A stretch of DNA of 64,000 bases, from contig CACZZZ010000012.1 of NCBI GenBank assembly GCA_902785825.1, forward strand, positions 1 through 64,000. Reading direction: 5' to 3'. Origin of the DNA: an uncultured Bacteroidia bacterium. Its GTDB lineage: Bacteria > Bacteroidota > Bacteroidia > Bacteroidales > UBA932. The notes under the pieces were generated by a model, which worked only from the letters and a program-made list of their open reading frames with translations, did no database searches and was not told the DNA's origin. Of this stretch, positions 52,960 to 60,889 are shown in pieces. Every line of letters begins with the position of its first letter. Position 1 is the first letter of the stretch. The position numbers and the translations under genes were made by a program.

Positions 52960-54405
52960 ATGAATATAAGCAATTTCTGTAAATCTCTTCTTCTCGCCGC
53001 CCTTCTTGCGGCGGCCTCCTGTACCCAATACGTGTCCCATCCCGACTGGTCACCGGACGCCAAAAAAGCCTTGAACAGCTTTATCCGTTCGGAGAGGAAC
53101 CAGAAAGAGAGACCCTATGTCGTCTTTGATTTTGACAACACTTGTTCGATTTTCGACATCTCTGAGCAGTTGATGATCTACCAGCTCGAGACGATGTGTT
53201 TCAATCTTTCCCCTGAAGCTTTCTCCCAGATGGCGATGACAGGAATGGGGGCTTATCCGGAGAGCCTGCAGAAGGTGCTTAGGGACATCGTTGGCGGATA
53301 TCAGGACCTTTACAACCGTTACGGTCCTTTTACTCCCAGCGGAGTTGACAACAATACGGCTGTGAAAATGAGGGAGGATCCTGCATGGAAGAATTTCGCC
53401 ATCGGAATGGGACGAATGTATGACCTGCTTCAGGATTATATGACCGCTGACGAGGCTTACCTCTGGACCATGGGATGGTTCGCCGGGATGACCGGGGAGG
53501 AGATCTACCAGATGGCCAAACGCTCCCACGAACTGTATTCTTCTGTCGAGACGTTAAAACGCTCTTGGACTGGGGAAGCCGGCACCCATTCCTGGATCGA
53601 CGGCGTGAGCGTCACCGATAATATCCGTGAGTTATGGAAGGCGTTGTATGAGAACGGGATAGATATCTGGGTCTGCTCCGCTTCCGAGGTCGCTCCGGTC
53701 AGGGCTGCCGTCGATGTATTCGGCCTTCATGACTACTGCAAGGGAGTCATCGCTATGACGATGGCCAGAGACTCCGCCGGAAGATATATTCCTGAATATG
53801 ACTTCACCAACGGCCACAGTTTCCTTGCGGGGCCGGAAGGTTCTTGGATAGAGGATGACATTCCGACCCGCACCCAGCCATGGGGTAAAGGTAAGGTGGA
53901 AGCCATCCGCAATTGCCTTGTCCCCCGTTACGGCGGGAAAGGCCCTCTGGCCGGATTCATGGACTCTTCCGGAGACTTTAATTTCTGCACTGAGTTCTCC
54001 TCTATGAGGTTGGTGATATGCTTCAACAGGGCGAACAGAAAGGTCACTGAAGGCGGTGGACTGATTGCGGAAGTCGCTATGTATGAAAAAGAAGCGCTTG
54101 GATATAATTTAAAGAAAGCCACAAAGGCAGGGGATATTTTCTACATTCTTCAAGGTCGTGACGAGAACGGAATGAGGAGTCTCCGCCCTTCTGAGAAGAC
54201 CATTCGTCTTGGTGAGAAAACCCCGAAGGTCTTTGACGGAGAGGACAATGCCCGTTCTCTTGAATATTTCAAGGAGAAACACTTGACAGTCAAAGAGATT
54301 CTCGAGACTTACTGCATAGCCACCGATGTTTCGGATCCCTCGAATCCGCTTGGATTCTCCTACGGCTTCCTTGACAGATACGACGGCTACAAGAGTAAGG
54401 AATAA
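52960..54405 (+). CDS. HAD-superfamily phosphatase lipoprotein (phosphorylcholine phosphatase-like)
   Basis: 481-aa lipoprotein (LAAASC, about Cys21). HAD motif I is YVVFDFDNTCSIFD (nucleophile Asp), motif II is WVCSASEV, and later Asp residues are in GFMDSSGDFNF. The large helical cap and overall pattern resemble bacterial phosphorylcholine phosphatases. It likely releases phosphate from small phosphomonoesters in the periplasm. With the upstream phosphodiesterase and sulfatase it completes a three-gene hydrolase operon. Confidence 0.8.
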   Translation: MNISNFCKSLLLAALLAAASCTQYVSHPDWSPDAKKALNSFIRSERNQKERPYVVFDFDNTCSIFDISEQLMIYQLETMCFNLSPEAFSQMAMTGMGAYPESLQKVLRDIVGGYQDLYNRYGPFTPSGVDNNTAVKMREDPAWKNFAIGMGRMYDLLQDYMTADEAYLWTMGWFAGMTGEEIYQMAKRSHELYSSVETLKRSWTGEAGTHSWIDGVSVTDNIRELWKALYENGIDIWVCSASEVAPVRAAVDVFGLHDYCKGVIAMTMARDSAGRYIPEYDFTNGHSFLAGPEGSWIEDDIPTRTQPWGKGKVEAIRNCLVPRYGGKGPLAGFMDSSGDFNFCTEFSSMRLVICFNRANRKVTEGGGLIAEVAMYEKEALGYNLKKATKAGDIFYILQGRDENGMRSLRPSEKTIRLGEKTPKVFDGEDNARSLEYFKEKHLTVKEILETYCIATDVSDPSNPLGFSYGFLDRYDGYKSKE

Positions 54406-54447
54406 GTTTTTTGATTATATTCACGAAATTTTGAAAATCAATAAGAT

Positions 54448-54870
54448 ATGTATTCTTTTGTACAAGATGGCGACACTTTTGTCGTAAGTATAGACAACCA
54501 TCAGGAAGTGGTGGCCGCATTGATGGCTTTTTGCGAGGAGCAGGGAATCCTTGCCGGTGAGATCTCAGGAATAGGGGCTGTCAACAGCGCCACACTGCGG
54601 TTTTTGGATCCGGCGACCAAGCTATATGTGGATAAGACATTCGACGAGCAGATGGAGATCTCGAGTCTAGTGGGCAATATCTCCGAAAAGGACGGGAAGC
54701 CTTATCTCCACCTTCATGCCAATTTCGGCCGCAGGGATTACACCGTGGTCGGAGGTCACCTTCTTTGCTGTACATTGAATGGGGCTTGTGAATTGGTCGT
54801 GAGGCGTTTCCATTGCAAAATCGGCCGCCGTTTCGAGCCCTCAATCGGGATTAATCTCTACGACTTTTAG
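54448..54870 (+). CDS. PPC/DUF296 domain protein
   Basis: 140-aa stand-alone PPC domain (plants-and-prokaryotes conserved, DUF296). SFVQDGDTFVVSIDNHQEVVAAL, GILAGEISGIGAVNSATLRF, YLHLHANFGRRDYTVVGGHL and the Glu in ACELVV are the family pattern. The fold forms trimers; in bacteria its role is poorly defined and it may bind DNA or a metal. Its TAG stop is shared with the first bases of a dispersed repeat (54869-54916). Confidence 0.87.
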   Translation: MYSFVQDGDTFVVSIDNHQEVVAALMAFCEEQGILAGEISGIGAVNSATLRFLDPATKLYVDKTFDEQMEISSLVGNISEKDGKPYLHLHANFGRRDYTVVGGHLLCCTLNGACELVVRRFHCKIGRRFEPSIGINLYDF

Positions 54871-54916
54871 ATTCTTCGCTTCGCTCAGAATGACATATGC
54901 TACGCTCAGAATGACA
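54869..54916 (-). repeat. Composite 48-nt dispersed repeat upstream of aroB
   Basis: Two tandem copies in inverted orientation. The minus strand reads TGTCATTCTGAGCGTAGCAT, then TGTCATTCTGAGCGAAGCGA plus AGAATCT. The same two-copy arrangement with only about three mismatches lies on the plus strand at 56632-56679 inside aroD-aroA. It fills the gap between the DUF296 stop and the aroB start. Confidence 0.8.
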
Positions 54917-54928
54917 GAAGTTATCAAT

Positions 54929-55981
54929 ATGGCGGAGGTTATCAATATCGTTCATTGCGGGATCTCTGAGGTAGGAAAATTCCTGAAGGGAAGTGTCATG
55001 GAGGGGTGTTCCACAGTCTCCAGGGTCTTTGTCGTCTGCGACCGGAATGTTCGGAGGCTGGCGGAAAGGATTGGTTTTGAGGCGGATGGAATATTCGAAC
55101 TTGACGCTACAGAGGGTAATAAGGACTTTTCCACAGTGGTGGAGATTGACCACTGGCTTATGGAGCAAGGCGCCGACAGGAATGCCCTTGTGCTTGGAAT
55201 AGGCGGTGGAATAACCACGGACATGACAGGCTTTGCCGCTTCGGTTTACAAGCGGGGAGTCCGTTTCGCATTCATCCCTACCACCCTTCTTTCTCAAGTC
55301 GATGCAGCCATTGGAGGCAAAAACGGAGTCAACCTTGACTCCTACAAGAACATGATAGGAGTCATCCGGCAGCCAGAAGCGGTGTTTATATGTCCGGAAC
55401 CACTTGAGACTCTGCCATATAGGCAAATCGTTAGCGGAGCGTCAGAGCTTTTGAAGACTTTTATTATCGACAACTCCAAGGGTCTGTACGAGGAGGCTGT
55501 CAGGACTTTGTCAGCCATTCGTCAGGCGGGAGGTGATATCTCCGGATATTCCCAGAGCCTTAACTCCCTTATCGCGGAGGCCGCCATGATTAAGGCGGGT
55601 ATCGCCGGACGCGACCCCTTTGAGAAGGGGGAGCGGAGGTTGCTGAACCTTGGCCACACCTTTGCCCATGCCATAGAGAAACTCTCCGGAGAGAAGATCC
55701 CTCATGGAGAGGCCGTTTCTATCGGAATCGTACTTGCCTCTCGTCTCGCTGAGAAGTTAGGTTTGGCTAAAATAGGCCTTTCAGATTGCCTGGAGGCAGA
55801 TTTTAAGGCATGTGGAATGCCTGTGCTCTGTCCCTTTGAAGTCGGAGAGCTGACCGGGGCGATGCGAAAAGACAAGAAAGCCGAAGGGAATATTATTCAT
55901 TTTATCTTGCCTTCCGGGATTGGCAGTGTCAGCGTCAAGGACATGACTCCCGGCGAGGCTACAAGACTTCTACAGGAATAA
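54929..55981 (+). CDS. aroB: 3-dehydroquinate synthase
   Basis: NAD- and metal-dependent cyclisation of DAHP, second shikimate step. Motifs are VLGIGGGITTDMTGFAASVYKRGV, FIPTTLLSQVDAAIGGKNGVNL, and the metal ligands in NLGHTFAHAIEKLSGEKIPHGEAV. I choose ATG 54929 (MAEVINIVH). In-frame ATGs at 54890 and 54911 lie within the dispersed repeat and would add repeat-encoded residues. Near-duplicate GTTATCAATAT tracts flank this start. It ends 2 nt before aroD-aroA. Confidence 0.94.
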   Translation: MAEVINIVHCGISEVGKFLKGSVMEGCSTVSRVFVVCDRNVRRLAERIGFEADGIFELDATEGNKDFSTVVEIDHWLMEQGADRNALVLGIGGGITTDMTGFAASVYKRGVRFAFIPTTLLSQVDAAIGGKNGVNLDSYKNMIGVIRQPEAVFICPEPLETLPYRQIVSGASELLKTFIIDNSKGLYEEAVRTLSAIRQAGGDISGYSQSLNSLIAEAAMIKAGIAGRDPFEKGERRLLNLGHTFAHAIEKLSGEKIPHGEAVSIGIVLASRLAEKLGLAKIGLSDCLEADFKACGMPVLCPFEVGELTGAMRKDKKAEGNIIHFILPSGIGSVSVKDMTPGEATRLLQE

Positions 55982-55983
55982 GC

Positions 55984-58032
55984 ATGATCTGCGTAACCAT
56001 ACAGAACCGCTCCCTTGAGGAGATCCTCGATCTTCTTGACCATAATGTCCCGGCCATACAGATGGCTGAGATTCGCCTTGACCGATGCCCTCTGGATGAA
56101 GATGAGATTTCTGAGTTGTTTTCTTCCTCGGACACGCCTCTGATCGCCACTTGCAGGGTAGCGGGAGATGGCAATGGTTCCTGGGAGCAGGCTGAGGCGA
56201 AACTCCAGGCTGCCATTGAGGCCGGCGCCGCCTTCATCGATGTCGAGATTGAGGCTCCAAAAGAGATGGGCAAGCGTCTTCGCCGTTCGTGCAGCGAGTT
56301 CGGAACCCGGATGATCCGTTCCTGCCATTTCTTTGACGGGACCCCTTCGCTGGAGGTTCTGCGGGAGACCGCCGAGCGGTGCCGCAAATTTGGGGGAGAA
56401 ATCATAAAGATCGCTGTATCAGCTGGTTCTGCGGATGATGCGAATCGGGTTTTGTCTCTTTACAATGAATTTGAAGAAGGTCGTCTTATGGCCTTCGCAA
56501 TGGGTGAGCCTGGCCGTATGAGTCGGCTTGAGTGCCTTCGCTTGGGTTCTCCTTTCACTTACGCCGCTTTGAATTCCGTTGAGGCCGCGGCTCCCGGCCA
56601 GTGGCCATATTCAGAGATGATGGACGCTCTCTGTCATTCTGAACGCAGCATATGTCATTCTGAGCGCAGCGAAGAATCTACTTGCGGCGAAGAATCTATG
56701 CGCGGCGGTCTTTCCTCCAGCCAGCCGCTCCAGATGCCGGCCTCGAAGAGTTTCGCCCAGCGCGCCATCATCGCCGCCGCCCTCGCTGATAAATCCAAAA
56801 GCGCCCTGAGCGGCTATTCCCCCTGCGGCGACAGCGAAGCGGCTAAGGCCGTCGCTGTCATCCTGAGCGAAGCGAAGGATCTATCCGCGGCGCAGGATCT
56901 CCCCAGCCATATTCATGTAGGAGAATCCGGCCTTCTGACCAGACTCATGATCCCGATTGTAGCAGCTCTTCAAAAGACCGGGAAATTCGCTAAAGTTGTG
57001 GAAATCACCGGGGAAGGCACATTGCTGAACCGACCCTTAAAGGGCGCCTCTGAGATTATGGCCCAGTTCGGAACGGTCCTAAGGCCGCTTGGCGATCAAG
57101 CTTCAGGAGAGATCAAAGTCCCTCTTTCGGTCCAAGGACCATTAATCCCAGGCAAGGTGGACATTTCCGGGAAAGAGGGTTCCCAGCTTATCTCCGGACT
57201 GTTGATGGCCTTGCCGCTATTGGATGGCGATTCAGTGATCCATGTCCATGAGCCTAAGAGCATTCCATATATGTTCATAACTCTGGATGTCCTCAAAAAG
57301 TTCGGCATACGGATCGGGAGCGAGATGGAGGGCGACGAGGAATTCATGGAGACGCAGGACTGGGGTCTTTGCACAGGAATAACCTTTAAAATCAAGGGTG
57401 GCCAGGAATATAAGCCAGCCAGCTTCAGCATTGAGGGCGACTGGAGCGCCGCCGCCAATTTCCTTGTGGCGGGTGCCGTATTCGGAAAAGTTCAGTTAAA
57501 AGGTCTTGATACCACCTCCCTCCAGGCGGACATATCCATAATGGACATCCTTATGGATGCCGGCGCCAGCCTGTCCCAGGAAGAAGAGACCGGCATCATC
57601 ACCGCCCAGCGGGCCCCGCTGCGTTGTTTCGACACAGATCTGGGCAACTGTCCGGACCTCTTCCCGATTGTCTCCGTGCTGGCCGCTTTCTGCGGTGGTG
57701 TAAGCCATATTCTCGGTTTCAAGAGATTGGCCAGCAAGGAAAGCGATCGTGGCAAAGCCATCCTTGAGACACTGACTAAGATGGGGGTGAAAGCTTATGC
57801 TGAAGGAGATCTCCTGACCGTCGAAGGCCACTCTCTTGAGAGTCGCGTCCTGAACGGAACCCTACTTAAGGGCGGTGAATATACTTCGTATCACGACCAC
57901 CGCATGGCCATGGCTTTGACCGTCGCCTCACTTGGGGCCGACGGTCCGATCAAGATTGATGACACCGCCTGTGTCGCCAAATCATTTCCCGGCTTCTTCG
58001 ACACCTGGAAGCAGGCCACTGCTAGGCCCTGA
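55984..58032 (+). CDS. aroDA: Fused type I 3-dehydroquinate dehydratase and EPSP synthase
   Basis: One 682-aa frame with two shikimate enzymes. Residues 1-216 form a type I dehydroquinase: EIRLDR near 29, catalytic His115 in RSCHFFDGTPS, Schiff-base Lys142 in EIIKIAVSAG, and the conserved C-terminus AAAPGQWPYSEM. Residues about 245-682 form EPSP synthase: QMPASKSFAQR (Lys255), VGESGLLTRLMIP, GEGTLLNRPLKG, DLFPIVSVLAAFCGG and SYHDHRMAMAL. The linker 217-240 (CHSERSICHSERSEES) is pure dispersed repeat, and a second repeat inserts VILSEAKDLSA near 292. The two enzymes catalyse non-consecutive steps (DHQ to DHS, and S3P to EPSP). Probably cotranscribed with aroB. Confidence 0.92.
   Translation: MICVTIQNRSLEEILDLLDHNVPAIQMAEIRLDRCPLDEDEISELFSSSDTPLIATCRVAGDGNGSWEQAEAKLQAAIEAGAAFIDVEIEAPKEMGKRLRRSCSEFGTRMIRSCHFFDGTPSLEVLRETAERCRKFGGEIIKIAVSAGSADDANRVLSLYNEFEEGRLMAFAMGEPGRMSRLECLRLGSPFTYAALNSVEAAAPGQWPYSEMMDALCHSERSICHSERSEESTCGEESMRGGLSSSQPLQMPASKSFAQRAIIAAALADKSKSALSGYSPCGDSEAAKAVAVILSEAKDLSAAQDLPSHIHVGESGLLTRLMIPIVAALQKTGKFAKVVEITGEGTLLNRPLKGASEIMAQFGTVLRPLGDQASGEIKVPLSVQGPLIPGKVDISGKEGSQLISGLLMALPLLDGDSVIHVHEPKSIPYMFITLDVLKKFGIRIGSEMEGDEEFMETQDWGLCTGITFKIKGGQEYKPASFSIEGDWSAAANFLVAGAVFGKVQLKGLDTTSLQADISIMDILMDAGASLSQEEETGIITAQRAPLRCFDTDLGNCPDLFPIVSVLAAFCGGVSHILGFKRLASKESDRGKAILETLTKMGVKAYAEGDLLTVEGHSLESRVLNGTLLKGGEYTSYHDHRMAMALTVASLGADGPIKIDDTACVAKSFPGFFDTWKQATARP
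56632..56695 (+). repeat. Composite dispersed repeat at the aroD-aroA junction
   Basis: TGTCATTCTGAACGCAGCAT (56632-56651) is followed by TGTCATTCTGAGCGCAGCGA and AGAATCT (56653-56679), then a further partial GCGGCGAAGAATCT (56684-56697). The first base coincides exactly with codon 217. The translation is CHSERSICHSERSEEST. Confidence 0.85.
56856..56883 (+). repeat. Dispersed repeat inside the EPSP synthase domain
   Basis: TGTCATCCTGAGCGAAGCGA then AGGATCTA. It encodes VILSEAKDLS, identical to the peptide from the GH95 copy at 22549-22576. A partial GCGCAGGATCT echo follows about 10 nt later. It lies in a loop before the VGESGLLTR substrate-binding segment. Confidence 0.8.
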
Positions 58033-58066
58033 TGCGGCGCCCTGACGCCAACTGTCTCTGGGGGAA

Positions 58067-59704
58067 TTACCGCTCCACGATTTTGCCGCAGGCGCCCCAG
58101 AGCCAGTGGGCCTGATAGAAGGGTTTGGTGCCGGCGGGGACGGAGACGGTGATCTTCGAGCGGTCGGTGCCATTCAGGTAAAATGGAGAGGGATCATCAT
58201 AATACTTCTGAATCGTATTGACCTCGGCGATAGTCTTCCAGTCAAGGACAATCTCCAGCGGAGTCTTGCATTCCCCACATAAGAATTTCTCTTTTATGAA
58301 ATTGACGCTTGTGGGAAATACCAGCTTATCTATTGATGTATGGAAGACGGAATACTCCTCTAGATCCGTAGTTCCTTCGGCAATCGTGAAAGTGCCTGTG
58401 AGTTTCTCAGGAATCCACCTCAGGAAATGTTTCCCCCAGATGTCCTGATATAAGCCGCCGTCTTTGACAAAAAATACTTTGTTTGCCGGATCGACTTCAA
58501 TCTCAAGTTTCGGGCTGAACGCGAACACTTCATTGTACCTGTCGTAGTCCTCAAGGGTGCTTGGCAAAACGACTTTCTCAAGATTCTCACATCCGCTGAA
58601 AGCATAGGCACCGATTTCCCTTACTCCAGGCTCGATCGTTACGGATTTAAGCTCGTCATTCCCGTTGAACATCCTGGCACCAATACTTTCTACCGTGAAT
58701 TCTATTCCCCCATAAGTCACTTTACCTGGGATTGTTATATCCCCGGAATATTTTTTGGCCCCTGAAGGATCAGGGATCAGTTCCAAGCTTGCGGTGCCGT
58801 AGTCCTTGTAAAAGAATCCATCGACCTCGATGGTTCCAACACTCCCGACGACATTTACCGTACAGACGGAGGAATAACCGCCGTCAACCGTGGTCACTGT
58901 TACCTTTGCCGATCCGGAACTCACGCCGACCAATGTGCCTTCGCTGTCAACAGCGACGACATCGGTGTTGTCGGACGAGAAAGTGACCTCCTTGTTCGTA
59001 GCGTCATCCGGCTGGATTGTGTAAGCGATAGCCGCCGTCTCATTAACTCCAAGATTGATTATCCAGCTGTCGATATTCACACCCGTAACAGGTATGGAAG
59101 CCGCCTTGACCGTGATGTCGCAGGACGCTGACTGGGCGGGATTGGAGGTCTTTACAGTAATCGTGACCTTGCCTTCCGAAACGGCTGTCACTTTGCCGGT
59201 GTTATCAACGGTCGCGACATTCTCATCCGAGCTGCTCCACGAAAGAGTCTTATCGGAAGCGTTGTCTGGCTTGATCGTCACGGTGAACTGATAAGAGTCT
59301 CCCGCGACCATTTCCATCTCGGATTTATCGAGTCCCACATTATTCACTTCAATTGTCTTGGCAGTGACTGTCACGTAGCAGGTTGCGGTCTTGGAACCAT
59401 CTGTGGTTGTGACGGTTATAGTCGCTGATCCGGCTTTCACCGCTGTCACTTTTCCGGAGTTGTCAACGCTGGCCACAGAAGCGTCTGATGACTTCCAGCT
59501 GACCGCTTTGTTTGTCGCGTCGGATGGGGCGACAGTCGCTGTCAGAGTCTCCGAATTGCCTTCTACCAGGCTGAGTGTTTGCTTGTTAAGAGACACACTA
59601 GTAACGGCCACCGTTGTAGGTCCGGTCTCATTACTTCCGTTTCCGCCGGAAGGTGTCGGTTCATCTTTCCCACATCCTGAAGATACTCCGGCAATAAGAA
59701 TCAC
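58067..59704 (-). CDS. Big2-repeat and leucine-rich-repeat (BspA-like) lipoprotein with a nonsense codon in the signal peptide
   Basis: The readable frame (545 aa) has three Big2 domains (about 30-280), each ending in VTVTT/VTVKTS and CxVxV patterns. A BspA-type leucine-rich repeat region follows (GIEFTVESIGARMFNGNDELKSV, GAYAFSGCENLEKVVLPSTL), then a C-terminal adhesive-like domain. Upstream, from ATG 59743, the same frame reads Met-Lys-stop-Leu-Phe-Lys-Pro and continues into FAVILIAGVSSGCGK. The natural lipoprotein signal thus appears interrupted by TAA at codon 3. A GTG at 59704 could restart but gives a signal without its basic end. A promoter (TATCTTTG at 59858-59851) is intact. Possibly a recent pseudogene, phase state or sequencing error. 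Confidence 0.7.
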   Translation of the reverse strand: MILIAGVSSGCGKDEPTPSGGNGSNETGPTTVAVTSVSLNKQTLSLVEGNSETLTATVAPSDATNKAVSWKSSDASVASVDNSGKVTAVKAGSATITVTTTDGSKTATCYVTVTAKTIEVNNVGLDKSEMEMVAGDSYQFTVTIKPDNASDKTLSWSSSDENVATVDNTGKVTAVSEGKVTITVKTSNPAQSASCDITVKAASIPVTGVNIDSWIINLGVNETAAIAYTIQPDDATNKEVTFSSDNTDVVAVDSEGTLVGVSSGSAKVTVTTVDGGYSSVCTVNVVGSVGTIEVDGFFYKDYGTASLELIPDPSGAKKYSGDITIPGKVTYGGIEFTVESIGARMFNGNDELKSVTIEPGVREIGAYAFSGCENLEKVVLPSTLEDYDRYNEVFAFSPKLEIEVDPANKVFFVKDGGLYQDIWGKHFLRWIPEKLTGTFTIAEGTTDLEEYSVFHTSIDKLVFPTSVNFIKEKFLCGECKTPLEIVLDWKTIAEVNTIQKYYDDPSPFYLNGTDRSKITVSVPAGTKPFYQAHWLWGACGKIVER

Positions 59705-59850
59705 AGCAAATGCCGTAAAGAAGGGCTTAAATAATTATTTCATGGTATAACTAATTGATAATTAATAATTTACCCCTCCAAAGAAACGCTCCGGGGAGGG
59801 CAATCCGCCTACATGACGGTCAAACTATGTTTTCCGCTGACCATCATCCA

Positions 59851-59880
59851 CAAAGATAATCATTTATTCATGACAAGCAA
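59851..59880 (-). promoter_or_regulatory. Promoter of the Big2/leucine-rich-repeat gene
   Basis: Minus-strand -7 TATCTTTG (59858-59851) with TTG 19 nt upstream (59880-59878). The leader to ATG 59743 is about 100 nt and contains a CCCTCC/GGAGGG hairpin (59774-59800). The rest of the gap to 60003 holds a dispersed repeat and nothing else recognised. Confidence 0.55.
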
Positions 59881-59933
59881 CAGTTATCTATCTCGGCGTC
59901 AATTCAAGTGGCATAATGACGCTGACTGACCGG

Positions 59934-59986
59934 AGATTCTTCGCTGGCGCTCAGAATGACAGGCGGGCTGGGCCTTAAGATGACAG
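59934..59986 (-). repeat. Intergenic dispersed repeat
   Basis: The plus strand reads AGATTCTTCGCTGGCGCTCA then GAATGACAGG (59934-59963), followed by a partial CTTAAGATGACAGG copy. Same family as the aroB and aroD-aroA copies. It lies just downstream of the stop of the 60004-60885 gene. Confidence 0.7.
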
Positions 59987-60003
59987 GAAGGAGCCGGATG
60001 GGG

Positions 60004-60885
60004 CTACTTGAGGCTGAAGCGGTGAAGGACGGAGTGGCGGGGCTGCTTGGGAGTGTGGAGGACGAGATAGACCCACTTGCCGTGGATGTCGATGCCCTCC
60101 GGTTCGTTGACCAGCTCGGTAATATTCTTTGAGACAATGATTTCCTTCTTCTCCAAGTCAACTATGTGTAGGAAGTGGTCGTAGGGTGGATAACCGTCCG
60201 GGAGGAAGGCGTAGCGCCCCCGCACGAAACTGCCTTGCCAGATGTTTATTCCTTTATCCAAGCGAGTCTCGTCCAGCACGTCCGCATCAGTCAGATGGAC
60301 TTCTCCGGAAGCGTCCGAATCCGCCAGACGAGGGAGCCGGAACTTCTTCAGCAGCTTATAGTCTCCGTTGATGCCGCCGTAAGTGTAGATGAACCCGTTC
60401 TTCGCGTCAAGGCACCAGTCGATGGTTCCGGCGTAACCGCTTCCGTCGAAATAAATCCTTTGGACTACCTTGCTTCCCTCAAGGGATATGTCCGTCACAT
60501 AGCAGCAGCTTGTGCCGCCGCATTCCGAAATGTAGAGCAGCGGGAACTTTGACGATTTCGAAGCCTTCTCGACACCGAAGCAGGCGTTATTACAGTGCCC
60601 GGAGTTCCCTGGCATGAAGAAACTGTTGACGTAGGCCTTTTTCTTCATGTCGAATATGCAGCAGAAGCCCTTGTCGTGCATCACGAAGGCGTAACGGCCA
60701 TGCATGGCGAAACCCTGGGTCGAGCCTTTAACTTCGACTTCCTCCGGAGTCCAGTCAGCGAAATCGCAAACCAGCTCGCTCCGAAGGGACGGGTTGAAGT
60801 TCTTCTGGGCGGCAACGGATACGCATGACAAGGATGCGAACACAAGGAATATGACTTTTAACGCTTTCATGTTCAGGAATTTCAA
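60004..60885 (-). CDS. Secreted hypothetical protein, beta-propeller-like
   Basis: 293 aa with a signal peptide (to about SVAAQ). Repeating strand patterns such as FAMHGRYAFVMHDKGFCCIFDM, FPLLYISECGGTSCCYVTDI, GFIYTYGGINGD and IDIHGKWVYLVLHTP suggest a propeller of uncertain family. No catalytic motif is recognised. An internal ATG at 60870 (MKALKVIF) gives a more typical signal. It starts 4 nt after recO in the same direction, so expression may be coupled. Confidence 0.6.
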   Translation of the reverse strand: MKFLNMKALKVIFLVFASLSCVSVAAQKNFNPSLRSELVCDFADWTPEEVEVKGSTQGFAMHGRYAFVMHDKGFCCIFDMKKKAYVNSFFMPGNSGHCNNACFGVEKASKSSKFPLLYISECGGTSCCYVTDISLEGSKVVQRIYFDGSGYAGTIDWCLDAKNGFIYTYGGINGDYKLLKKFRLPRLADSDASGEVHLTDADVLDETRLDKGINIWQGSFVRGRYAFLPDGYPPYDHFLHIVDLEKKEIIVSKNITELVNEPEGIDIHGKWVYLVLHTPKQPRHSVLHRFSLK

Positions 60886-60889
60886 TTAA

